From: a virus
IMG/VR virus record: IMGVR_UViG_3300036832_001391
Span: 1-36,384 of that record
Reading direction: 5' to 3' (one strand)
DNA length: 36,384 bases
The translations under genes and the position numbers were made by a program. Shown piece after piece: positions 17,268-23,075 of this stretch. The notes beneath the pieces are model-generated. The model made no database searches, was not told where the DNA came from, and worked only from the letters and a program-made list of their open reading frames with translations. How positions within the stretch are numbered: the first letter of the stretch is position 1; each line of letters opens with the position of its first letter.

Positions 17268-18583
17268 GCGAACCTCGAGTGTCTGCGCGGCGCCGCGGAC
17301 GGGGCGAAGGTGATCGGCGTCGGCCTGGTCGCCGAAGAGTTGCCGGCGGTGACCGCGTACCAGGCCATCGCCAGCGCCATGACGGTGTCGTCGTAGCCGC
17401 CGGCCGGCGCCGCGTAGCGGATCATGCCCGAGGGCAGCGTCTCGCTCTGGTAAGCCAGGAGCTCGCCCTTCTGGACGGCGTTGTTCAGGAGCTTCAGCGT
17501 GCCTCTTTCTAACGCCAGGGAGAGCTCCTCGATGGCTGCTCTCTTGGAGGCGGAGCTCGAGGTGAACGGGTAGACGGGCAGACCGCGCCTGGCTAAGTCC
17601 TGGCAGAGCGGGGTGCCCATGGCGTTGGACTCGGGCACGATCGCGATCGGCTGGTAGAGCTCGGCGATGCGCTCGAGCCGGGATAGCTGGAAGCCGTAGT
17701 CGATCTGATTGAAGCGGTCGATCGCCACCTGCTCGAGCGTGAAGGCGTCGAGGATGCTGATCACCGTGAAGTCATGGCTGAGCGCCCAGTCCACGCCGAT
17801 CACGTAGTGGTGGCCGGGCTGGGGCGGGGCGGCGCTGAGCACGCACGCCTGATCCAGGTTCCTGAAGACGCCGCCGCCGGCCTCGACAAACTCGGCGAGA
17901 ATTTCTTGAGAGAACTGGCGCTCGGTCATGGTGTCGTAGGCGGCAGATATTTCCCCGAACTCGATGGCCGGGTTCTCCAGCGGGTGCGGGCGGCGGGCGA
18001 GCAGGTGCGTGACCGGGTCCACGGCAACGCCGAGCGTGGGCGCCTGCCAGGCGATGGAGTCGATCCGGGCAGAGGAGGCCGCCTCGGACCACTCGCGCCA
18101 GAACCAGTTGAGGCCGCGGGGCGAGCCGACGCACCAGGCCCAGCCACCGGTATCGATCAGCATCGGGCGCAGCACCTCGGTCCAGGCGTCCTTCTGCACG
18201 TCGCCGCTCTCATCGAGGATGATGCCGTCCGCGGTGTGGCCGCGGGCCGAGTCCGGATTGTCGAGGCTGCGGAAGGTGACCATGCCGCCGGTCTGGAAGC
18301 GCGCCTCCATGAACGTCTGGTTGAACTCGGCGACGCGCGCCGCGCCGTGGCGCATCTCCGACCAGCCGACGCGGACCTGATCGTAGGTGGGCGCCCCCCA
18401 GAGGATCTTCTGGCCCTTCATGGCTGCCTCGGCGGCGATCGCCATGACCAGCGTCGTCTTCCGCCAGCGTCGGCCGGCTGCCAGCCAGTTGAACCTGCGG
18501 GCTTCGCCGCGGATGGCCTTCTGCCCGCTATGCGGCATAGGCAGCAAGAGTTGTCCCTGGTGGGGATTAGCGGCTCGCGGCAT
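17255..18583 (-). CDS. terL: Terminase large subunit
   Basis: ATP-driven DNA packaging motor and nuclease, 442 residues. The N-terminal ATPase has a variant Walker A at 36-44 (AGRRWRKTT) and Walker B at 121-126 (IILDES) with its catalytic Glu. A motif of the coupling type follows (CVGSPRGLNW, 151-160). The C-terminal RNase H-like nuclease has Asp265 in GVDWALSHD, Glu318 in IVPESNAMG and Asp398-399 in GGYDDTVMALAMAW, the three expected metal-binding positions. It overlaps the TerS gene by 17 bp and ends with the basic tail RRHSRFAWKR. It is complete, with no missing key residue. Confidence 0.96.
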   Translation of the reverse strand: MPRAANPHQGQLLLPMPHSGQKAIRGEARRFNWLAAGRRWRKTTLVMAIAAEAAMKGQKILWGAPTYDQVRVGWSEMRHGAARVAEFNQTFMEARFQTGGMVTFRSLDNPDSARGHTADGIILDESGDVQKDAWTEVLRPMLIDTGGWAWCVGSPRGLNWFWREWSEAASSARIDSIAWQAPTLGVAVDPVTHLLARRPHPLENPAIEFGEISAAYDTMTERQFSQEILAEFVEAGGGVFRNLDQACVLSAAPPQPGHHYVIGVDWALSHDFTVISILDAFTLEQVAIDRFNQIDYGFQLSRLERIAELYQPIAIVPESNAMGTPLCQDLARRGLPVYPFTSSSASKRAAIEELSLALERGTLKLLNNAVQKGELLAYQSETLPSGMIRYAAPAGGYDDTVMALAMAWYAVTAGNSSATRPTPITFAPSAAPRRHSRFAWKR

Positions 18584-18965
18584 TACGGGCGGAGTCTTCT
18601 CTTTCCTCTTCCAGCGTGGGGCGCCAGTCGTTGGTGTAATGCACCTCGAGATCCTGATCGGTGGGGGCCGTGGAAGATTCGCGCCAGCGGGCGGGATCCC
18701 TCGCGCGCAGCATTGCCAGCAGTACCCGGTCAGAGCCCCCGTAGGCGCGCTTCAGGGCCAGCATCTCGAGGATGTCCACGGCCTCGCGCTCGGCCTCATG
18801 GAAGCGGATGCTGAACTCGAGATCGTGCTCGAGCCAGGCAGCCAGCACGCGCCTGTTTATCTTTGCCTCTTTTATCCCGGCACCGACGACGCCGGTCTGC
18901 GCGAACACCTCGAGGAACGCCTCTTTGGCGATGCGGGATTGATCGAGGGTGCGGCTAGGGGGCAT
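18567..18965 (-). CDS. terS: Terminase small subunit
   Basis: A 132-residue helical protein just upstream of and overlapping TerL. Residues ~8-45 (RIAKEAFLEVFAQTGVVGAG ...) form a helix-turn-helix-like segment of the kind TerS uses to bind the packaging site. Residues 50-95 form the oligomerisation-like helices (IRFHEAEREAVDILEMLALK), and the sequence RAYGGSDRVLLAMLRARDP is often seen in small terminases. The acidic C-terminal tail would contact TerL. The call is from position, size and general pattern. Confidence 0.88.
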   Translation of the reverse strand: MPPSRTLDQSRIAKEAFLEVFAQTGVVGAGIKEAKINRRVLAAWLEHDLEFSIRFHEAEREAVDILEMLALKRAYGGSDRVLLAMLRARDPARWRESSTAPTDQDLEVHYTNDWRPTLEEEREDSARNAASR

Positions 18966-19056
18966 GGCGAGCGGCCTCCACCGGCCCCGCGTGTTGCCGA
19001 TTTCGGCCCCCGCCCGCTGAGGCAGTGTTCCCGCAGCACCCCAGTCCTGAGCTCTT

Positions 19057-19202
19057 GTTTTTTGTTCTCGCCCACCTGATTGCTACACGGCGCAGCCCGT
19101 TTTTGTTTGTCGCGCCCGGCATGACTACACAGTCACGCGGCGAGCGAAGCGAGCCCAACTCGTTTTTTGTTCTCGCCCACCTGATGACTACACAGTCACG
19201 CG
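19057..19202. repeat. Interspersed direct repeats upstream of terS
   Basis: A 24-bp unit beginning with GTTTTTTG and ending CCACCTGAT occurs identically at 19057-19080 and 19162-19185. A 19-bp unit, ATGACTACACAGTCACGCG, occurs at 19121-19139 and 19184-19202, and a decayed copy of its start (TTGCTACACGGCGC) follows the first 24-mer. In the last copy the two units are joined. TGACTacacAGTCA inside the 19-mer is a dyad. The location 90-240 bp before terS would suit a packaging recognition site, or binding sites for a regulator. Confidence 0.75.
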
Positions 19203-19623
19203 CGCCACCCGGCCGCTGGCGCCCAACGGTGCCCCGGGGTACGTCACCCTGTACACGGCGCAGAGGCGCCGGTGCAGCGCCGGCTGAGTAGCAGATAGCT
19301 TTCGATAATGACGCTTGTCGCAAGCTAAGCGCAGATGGCGCCTCGCGTGCGCGGTCCTTGGATCGCGCGGAGCGCGTCCGACCCGGTGCATGCCGAGCAG
19401 AGAGCTCTAGCCAGGACGCGCCGTGGCATCCGACTCTCGCCAGCATATCGCGGCCAGTCTCGATCTACGCCTTGGTTATGTCAAGCTCGAGCTCGAAGCG
19501 GTCAAACGACGTGTCAACCCCGCCAAACTGCCCGTTTTGGGGCCAAACGGGCGTTAGTTATGTCAACCTGGGGCCAACCCGAGATGGGGGCCTCGCGCCA
19601 GGGCATGTACACCCCCACCCAAC

Positions 19624-19663
19624 TGAGATCAAGGTATGGTACCCATACCTCTCTCTGATCTCA
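19624..19663. repeat. Nested inverted repeat (cruciform-like)
   Basis: TGAGATCA (19624-19631) pairs with TGATCTCA (19656-19663). Inside it, AGGTATGG (19632-19639) pairs with CCATACCT (19643-19650) around a 3-nt loop. Together this is a 16-bp stem with a 5-nt bulge on one side. It has no T-run after it, so it is not a simple terminator. It could be a DNA site for initiation proteins or a strong RNA hairpin. Confidence 0.7.
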
Positions 19664-19684
19664 GGGTGTCACCACTGTCACCAG

Positions 19685-19711
19685 GGTGTTGCCAAATCGG
19701 GTGTCAACACC
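19685..19711. repeat. GGTGTTG dyad upstream of P1, shared with 24.38 kb
   Basis: GGTGTTG (19685-19691) pairs with CAACACC (19705-19711). The word GGTGTTGCCAAAT (19685-19697) is repeated exactly at 24379-24391, beyond the far end of the operon. The dyad lies 14 bp before the -35 box of P1, so a repressor or activator site is likely; an origin iteron is the alternative. Confidence 0.6.
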
Positions 19712-19724
19712 CGTGCAAAATCTC

Positions 19725-19753
19725 TTGACACCTGTCGCAAAACCTGTCATATT
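19725..19753 (+). promoter_or_regulatory. Promoter P1 of the small-gene operon
   Basis: A perfect -35 TTGACA (19725-19730), a 17-bp spacer and -10 CATATT (19748-19753) form a strong sigma70-type promoter. The leader contains a dyad between CTCGGCG (from 19754) and CGCCGAG (to 19788), which reaches into the GAGGAG ribosome-binding site of the first gene and could modulate its translation. Confidence 0.82.
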
Positions 19754-19798
19754 CTCGGCGGCGCCCCTCCCATACCCCTGGCGCCGAGGAGCTACCAG

Positions 19799-20851
19799 AT
19801 GAACCGCACGCAAGCTCAGTCCGTGTTCGCGGACACCACCCGCTGGGAAGCGGCGAAGGCGAAGACGCTGGCACTTCGCACCGAGCTCGATCGCAAGCTG
19901 ACCGCTGACGACGTCCACGCCAACAAGTGGCTGGCGCTGGTCGCGGAGCAGTACGCCCGCACCTACCGGGGCGACTTCGAGTACATGCTCAGCCAGCGCG
20001 ACTTCGTCTGCTCGGGCAAGTTCCAGAGCTACCGCCAGGTGGCCGGCACGATCAACTGTGCCGTCGCCGACTGGCGCCGTGCCGCGCCGGTGTCCCACCC
20101 GAGCGAGCAGTTCACGCTGCCGAACGTCGCGGACGTCCCGAGCAGCCGCTACCGCGTGGTCGCCGCCGATGGCACCTCGCTCTCCGTTCGCCTGGACAAC
20201 GCATCCTGGGCGAAGGACAAGCCGGAGGGCACCCGCGCGCTCTACTACCTCGGCCGCGACGCGCAGTGGCAGTTCAGCGCCTTTGTCCGCCCGAGCGGCC
20301 AGGTGGATCTGCTTCGCCGCGAGCAGAAGATGGCGCCGCGCCTCAAGAGCGTGCTCGGCGACCTGGCCGGCAGCGTGCGCGAGGGGCGCTGGCTCGTCCA
20401 CGCGCTGGCGTTCTCGATGGAGGGCAGCGTCTGCTGCTTCTGCGGCCGCGACCTCGACACCGCCGAATCGATCAGCGTCGGCTACGGGCCGACGTGCGCG
20501 GCCAACCACGGCCTGCCGTGGGGCGCTATGGCGGAGCCGGCGAGCATCATGCTCGCCCGCGACGCCATGAAGAACGGGGGGATCGATACGGCGGCAGACG
20601 ACTGGGAGGGCAAGCCTCTGCCCGAGTTCAGCGAGACGAACGACGAGCACCGCGCGGAGATGGAGGCTCAGGCGCATCTGGACGTGCCGCGCCCGATCGT
20701 GCAGGACGACGACTGGAAGGGCCACCAGACCGGCCAGTTCGAGAGCGGCCGCGCCATCCTGAGCAAGGCTGGCATCTCCCTGGACGAGCGCTACGGGAAG
20801 TCCAGCTACCGCCCGGGCCGCAGCTACGCGGACATCTTCGGCGCCGACTAG
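19799..20851 (+). CDS. Zinc-motif phage protein, 350 aa (first gene of the operon)
   Basis: It starts at ATG 19799 behind GAGGAGCTACCAG, the ribosome-binding element used all through this operon; a longer frame to 19358 ignores this signal. Residues 211-233 hold a zinc-knuckle-like motif, VCCFCGRDLD then GYGPTC, as seen in many uncharacterised phage and actinobacterial proteins. Before it lies a mixed helical/beta region; after it an acidic tail with repeated short DDW motifs. It has its own promoter P1 and is followed by P2, so it can be expressed alone. Function unknown; nucleic-acid or protein binding through zinc is the best guess. Confidence 0.88.
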   Translation: MNRTQAQSVFADTTRWEAAKAKTLALRTELDRKLTADDVHANKWLALVAEQYARTYRGDFEYMLSQRDFVCSGKFQSYRQVAGTINCAVADWRRAAPVSHPSEQFTLPNVADVPSSRYRVVAADGTSLSVRLDNASWAKDKPEGTRALYYLGRDAQWQFSAFVRPSGQVDLLRREQKMAPRLKSVLGDLAGSVREGRWLVHALAFSMEGSVCCFCGRDLDTAESISVGYGPTCAANHGLPWGAMAEPASIMLARDAMKNGGIDTAADDWEGKPLPEFSETNDEHRAEMEAQAHLDVPRPIVQDDDWKGHQTGQFESGRAILSKAGISLDERYGKSSYRPGRSYADIFGAD

Positions 20852-20865
20852 CCTGTCAGAAATTG

Positions 20866-20909
20866 TTGCACGCCTGTCGCGGGATCTGCCATACTGTGGC
20901 TCCCGCGAC
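20866..20909 (+). promoter_or_regulatory. Promoter P2 with a dyad around the -10 box
   Basis: -35 TTGCAC (20866-20871), 18-bp spacer, -10 CATACT (20890-20895). A perfect 9-bp inverted repeat, GTCGCGGGA (20876-20884) and TCCCGCGAC (20901-20909), brackets the -10 box. P3 has the same layout and shares TGCCATACTGT, so both look like targets of one regulator. The leader also has a CGCC-GCAA-GGCG hairpin at 20917-20928. Confidence 0.72.
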
Positions 20910-20951
20910 CCTTCACCGCCGCAAGGCGCTAACCCCGAGGAGCTACCGACC

Positions 20952-21227
20952 ATGACCGTCTTCGACACCCCCGAGTCCATCGCCTTCGCCCGCATGGCTG
21001 CTCGCAAGTCCGCACTGAGCATCGAGATCCGCACCGGGCTGCGGCGCAGCGGGCGGAGCGCCTACAGCATCTGCAAGAGCGAGTACGGGCTCAAGGGCAG
21101 TCGCGAGAGCGTCCTGCGCCAGATGCAGGCGCTGGTCGACCAGGCGATCGCCGACAAGGCAGCGAACGACGTCCGCCGCGATGACCCGCAGGGCATCCGC
21201 CGGGAGGGTGGACGCTACTACGCCTAG
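20952..21227 (+). CDS. Small basic protein, 91 aa
   Basis: It starts at ATG 20952 behind CGAGGAGCTACCGACC. The sequence contains SALSIEIRTGLRRSGRSAYS followed by ICKSEYGLKGSRESVLRQMQ, which could form a small helix-turn-helix or helical hairpin, and ends with a basic RRDDPQGIRREGGRYYA. No known family was recognised with confidence. It is transcribed from P2, and its stop codon TAG is the first element of hammerhead 1, so its mRNA is predicted to end at the ribozyme cut. Confidence 0.82.
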   Translation: MTVFDTPESIAFARMAARKSALSIEIRTGLRRSGRSAYSICKSEYGLKGSRESVLRQMQALVDQAIADKAANDVRRDDPQGIRREGGRYYA

Positions 21228-21285
21228 GACGAAACGCGGCCCCCGCCGCGTCCACCGGGACTGGTCCCCCGGTGCTGATGAGTCC
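21227..21285 (+). ncRNA. Hammerhead ribozyme 1 (type II)
   Basis: All core elements are present in type II order. Stem II 3' strand GGAC (21227-21230), GAAA (21231-21234), stem III ACGCGGC/GCCGCGT (21234-21240 with 21245-21251, 7 bp, CCCC loop), GTC with the predicted cut between 21252 and 21253, stem I CACCGGG/CCCGGTG (21253-21259 with 21268-21274), CTGATGA (21275-21281), and stem II 5' strand GTCC (21282-21285). Every conserved position matches the hammerhead consensus, including G10.1-C11.1 and A15.1-U16.1. The TAG stop of the upstream gene shares its G with stem II. Confidence 0.95.
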
Positions 21286-21302
21286 GACCAGAGGAGCTAC
21301 CG

Positions 21303-21704
21303 ATGTCCGCTTCAACCCTCTCCAGCGCCGTGCAGGCGCTCCAGGCACGCCCGACCACGCTGAGCGTGCGCCTGACCAACATCTGCCCGCATGACAGGGT
21401 CAGCCGCGAGTGCTGCGGCAACGCCGAGTGGATGCGCGTCATCTGGCGCATCAACGAGCTCTGCCCGGGCTCGTTCGCCGAGCCGATCGAGACTGCCGAC
21501 TGGCAGGGGCGTACCAGCCACTTCGCCGAGGAGTACGCCTCGTTCCGCGTCCTGATCAGCAGCGACACCAGCTACATCCAGGCGCTGACGCCCGAGGCGA
21601 TGCACTTGCTGCGGCTGGCCGTGCTTCAGGTGAGCGGCATGCTGGTGGACGACAACGGCCAGTGCCGGCTGCGGGTGGACGCCACCCACCCGAGCGGCCG
21701 CTAG
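21303..21704 (+). CDS. Orphan protein, 133 aa
   Basis: ATG 21303 follows GAGGAGCTACCG, the element that directly follows hammerhead 1. The chain has several Cys (ICPHDRVSRECCGNAEWMRV), a helical C-terminal half (EAMHLLRLAVLQVSGMLVDD) and a basic end. No enzyme motif or membrane helix is visible and I recognise no family. Predicted mature mRNA: 21253 to 21726, bounded by two ribozyme cuts. Confidence 0.82.
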   Translation: MSASTLSSAVQALQARPTTLSVRLTNICPHDRVSRECCGNAEWMRVIWRINELCPGSFAEPIETADWQGRTSHFAEEYASFRVLISSDTSYIQALTPEAMHLLRLAVLQVSGMLVDDNGQCRLRVDATHPSGR

Positions 21705-21758
21705 TCGAAACGGCCCGCGGGCCGTCTGGTCGGGCTGGTCGCCGGCCACTGATGAGAC
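21704..21758 (+). ncRNA. Hammerhead ribozyme 2 (type II)
   Basis: Stem II 3' strand GTC (21704-21706), GAAA (21707-21710), stem III ACGGCC/GGCCGT (21710-21715 with 21720-21725, CGCG loop), cut after C21726, stem I TGGTCGG/CCGGCCA (21727-21733 with 21742-21748, one G-U pair), CTGATGA (21749-21755), stem II 5' strand GAC (21756-21758). Stem II differs from copy 1 (GTC/GAC instead of GGAC/GTCC) yet stays paired, and stem I differs completely yet stays paired. Confidence 0.94.
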
Positions 21759-21777
21759 AGACCAAGAGGAGCTACCG

Positions 21778-21996
21778 ATGCCACGCATCTACGAGAGCAA
21801 CAGCGACCCGCTGGACTTCTGCCGCGCGCACTTCCCGACCCGCAAGGTCGCGGAGGAGCTCTACGGCCATAGCGGCGACGGCCCGGACGGTCGCGGCGAC
21901 TGCTTCGACTACGACTCGGACCACCCCGACTACGACTCGGACGAGTACCGCTGCGAGCGCTGCGGCGTCGTCCTGCTCACCGAACAAGACGCCTGA
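21778..21996 (+). CDS. Acidic small protein with a CxxC end, 72 aa
   Basis: ATG 21778 lies behind AGAGGAGCTACCG. The protein starts MPRIYESNSDPLDFCRAHFP and then becomes very acidic with D/Y repeats (DCFDYDSDHPDYDSDEYR). It ends with CERCGVVLLTEQDA, half of a zinc-ribbon-like CxxC pair. The acidic D/Y-rich stretch could mimic DNA, as in some phage inhibitors of host DNA-binding proteins, but that is speculation. Bounded by hammerheads 2 and 3; predicted mRNA about 293 nt. Confidence 0.8.
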   Translation: MPRIYESNSDPLDFCRAHFPTRKVAEELYGHSGDGPDGRGDCFDYDSDHPDYDSDEYRCERCGVVLLTEQDA

Positions 21997-22053
21997 GGCG
22001 AAACCGGCTCGCGCCGGTCGCGTGAGGGTTGACCGCCCACGCCTGATGAGCCT
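21996..22053 (+). ncRNA. Hammerhead ribozyme 3 (type II)
   Basis: Stem II 3' strand AGGC (21996-21999), GAAA (22000-22003), stem III ACCGGC/GCCGGT (22003-22008 with 22013-22018, TCGC loop), cut after C22019, stem I GCGTG/CACGC (22020-22024 with 22038-22042) with an internal loop and an extended apical part, CTGATGA (22043-22049), stem II 5' strand GCCT (22050-22053). The upstream stop is TGA here; its A begins stem II. A less regular stem I is common in natural hammerheads, where it makes loop contacts. Confidence 0.93.
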
Positions 22054-22071
22054 GGTCAAGGAGCTACTGAG

Positions 22072-22383
22072 ATGCCGAACGACTACCGCTACGCGCACAT
22101 CTACCCCGAGATCGCGATCGGGCGCGTCGAGCGGGCACGCTTCCCGCTGGAGTTCCCGGCCACCTGCCCGGCCTGCGGCGCCCGCAAGACGTCCGAGGAG
22201 AAGCACCTGCTCCGCTCGTTCGCCCACTACGCCTGCGGCGGCAAGTACGAGGACAAGCCACAGATCCAGAACCACACCGACAAGTGGTGGGGAAGCTGCC
22301 CGCGGGTCCGCGCGATGGTGGAGAGCGGCGCGATCGATCTGGCCGCGCTCGCCCATGAGGCAGCCGGCAGGGCTAGTCAGTAA
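22072..22383 (+). CDS. Zinc-ribbon-like orphan protein, 103 aa
   Basis: ATG 22072 follows AAGGAGCTACTGAG. The protein has CPACGARKTSEEKHL and, 22 residues later, CGGKY followed by GSCPRVRAM, so three or four Cys could bind one zinc. The rest is a mixed fold with no other motif. Unlike its neighbours it is followed not by a hammerhead but by promoter P3, so its transcript either ends near there or reads on to the cut at 22672. Confidence 0.82.
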   Translation: MPNDYRYAHIYPEIAIGRVERARFPLEFPATCPACGARKTSEEKHLLRSFAHYACGGKYEDKPQIQNHTDKWWGSCPRVRAMVESGAIDLAALAHEAAGRASQ

Positions 22384-22385
22384 TT

Positions 22386-22429
22386 ACGACACTGGTGCGG
22401 GACAATGTGCCATACTGTTGGTCCCGCAC
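22386..22429 (+). promoter_or_regulatory. Promoter P3 with a dyad around the -10 box
   Basis: -10 CATACT (22411-22416) within TGCCATACTGT, identical to P2. A perfect 9-bp inverted repeat, GTGCGGGAC (22395-22403) and GTCCCGCAC (22421-22429), brackets it. The -35 is weak (ACGACA at 22386, 19-bp spacing), so an activator may be needed. The shared GCGGGA...TCCCGC arms link P2 and P3. Confidence 0.65.
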
Positions 22430-22454
22430 CCATTCCCACCCAGGAGCTACCACG

Positions 22455-22649
22455 ATGCACAAGTTCGAGAGCGGCAAGTTCACCTACACCAGCACGATCG
22501 TCCAGGGCGACCACGTCCGCCCGGTTGAGTTCGAGATCACGCTCGATCTCAATCACCCTGAGATCCGCCGCCTGATCTGGCGCGCCTACGGCAACAAGAC
22601 CAAGCAGGCCATCGAGGCCAGCGGCGCGCTGAAGATCCAGGCGTCGTAG
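22455..22649 (+). CDS. Orphan protein, 64 aa
   Basis: ATG 22455 lies behind CAGGAGCTACCACG and downstream of P3. The sequence looks like a small beta-rich fold (FESGKFTYTSTIVQG, VEFEITLDLNHPEIRRLIWR) with a short helix at the end. It has no Cys, no membrane helix and no known motif. The last base of its stop codon touches hammerhead 4, which would release its message. Confidence 0.8.
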   Translation: MHKFESGKFTYTSTIVQGDHVRPVEFEITLDLNHPEIRRLIWRAYGNKTKQAIEASGALKIQAS

Positions 22650-22704
22650 GGCGAAACCGGCGGGAGCCGGTCGGCGGGAAGTGGTCTACCCGCCCTGATG
22701 AGCC
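22650..22704 (+). ncRNA. Hammerhead ribozyme 4 (type II)
   Basis: Stem II 3' strand GGC (22650-22652; a G-U pair could add one more), GAAA (22653-22656), stem III ACCGGC/GCCGGT (22656-22661 with 22666-22671, GGGA loop), cut after C22672, stem I GGCGGG/CCCGCC (22673-22678 with 22689-22694), CTGATGA (22695-22701), stem II 5' strand GCC (22702-22704). Loop and stem I sequences differ from copies 1-3. Confidence 0.94.
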
Positions 22705-22726
22705 TGACCAGAGGAGCTACCGAACC

Positions 22727-23002
22727 ATGGCCGCATCGCCCCAGTGGAAGATCTTCTCGCCCGATGGCGAGTACGTCGCCTCCACCAAGTACGCCGAGGA
22801 CGCCGCCGTTCTCGCCGCCGCCCGCGAGGGCACCGTCGTCAAGTACCAGCGCTACCTGGCCGTCTGGACCGAGGGCAGCGAGGAGTTCAGCGCTGGCGAG
22901 AGCTACGACCGCGCCAGCCAGGTGATGAACCAGCGCGCGGTCGACTGGATCAATGAGCAGCGCCGCGCACACGGCCGCTCGCTGGTCACCAGCGTCGAGT
23001 AG
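22727..23002 (+). CDS. Orphan protein, 91 aa
   Basis: ATG 22727 lies behind GAGGAGCTACCGAACC. The N-terminal part (WKIFSPDGEYVASTKYAEDA) followed by AVLAAAREGTVVKYQRYLAV resembles a compact alpha/beta fold of a kind often seen in small phage proteins. The C terminus is helical and basic. No catalytic motif. Bounded by hammerheads 4 and 5; predicted mRNA about 352 nt. Confidence 0.82.
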   Translation: MAASPQWKIFSPDGEYVASTKYAEDAAVLAAAREGTVVKYQRYLAVWTEGSEEFSAGESYDRASQVMNQRAVDWINEQRRAHGRSLVTSVE

Positions 23003-23056
23003 TCGAAACGGCCTCCGGGCCGTCTGCGGGAACCGCCCCACCCGCACTGAAGAGAC
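23002..23056 (+). ncRNA. Hammerhead ribozyme 5 (type II, N7 = A)
   Basis: Stem II 3' strand GTC (23002-23004), GAAA (23005-23008), stem III ACGGCC/GGCCGT (23008-23013 with 23018-23023, TCCG loop), cut after C23024, stem I TGCGGG/CCCGCA (23025-23030 with 23041-23046), CTGAAGA (23047-23053), stem II 5' strand GAC (23054-23056). The only core change is U to A at position 7, which is the one unconstrained core position in the known consensus CUGANGA. TCCG is also a plausible stable loop. Confidence 0.92.
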
Positions 23057-23075
23057 AGGGCAGAAGGAGCTACCG

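Larger units (their letters stand above)
18966..19798. other. 833-bp non-coding control region between divergent operons
   Basis: No convincing gene lies here; open frames are low-quality and lack ribosome-binding sites. The region separates the minus-strand packaging operon from the plus-strand small-gene operon. It holds direct repeats at 19057-19202, a near-duplicate TTRGTTATGTCAA at about 19471 and 19554, a 7-bp dyad at 19531-19551, a nested dyad at 19624-19663, repeated TGTCACC/TGTCAAC words at 19667-19711 and the promoter at 19725-19753. Such density of repeats fits a replication origin, a packaging site or regulatory DNA; which of these is unknown. Confidence 0.8.

Noticed and set aside
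325-18814. Many long plus-strand open frames opposite the late operon, for example 325-1560, 3745-5490, 6097-7944 and 12799-14217
   Set aside because: They are mirror frames of high-GC minus-strand genes: R/A/L/G-rich products, no ribosome-binding sites, and they cover genes with clear motifs.
19057-19070. T-runs at 19058 and 19163 as terminators
   Set aside because: No stable stem directly precedes them and no plus-strand gene ends nearby; they are part of the direct repeats.
19057-19202. CRISPR array
   Set aside because: Only two copies of each unit with irregular spacing and no cas genes.
19358-19798. Upstream extension of the 350-aa gene
   Set aside because: It would run through promoter P1 and the dyads; ATG 19799 has the operon's own ribosome-binding element.
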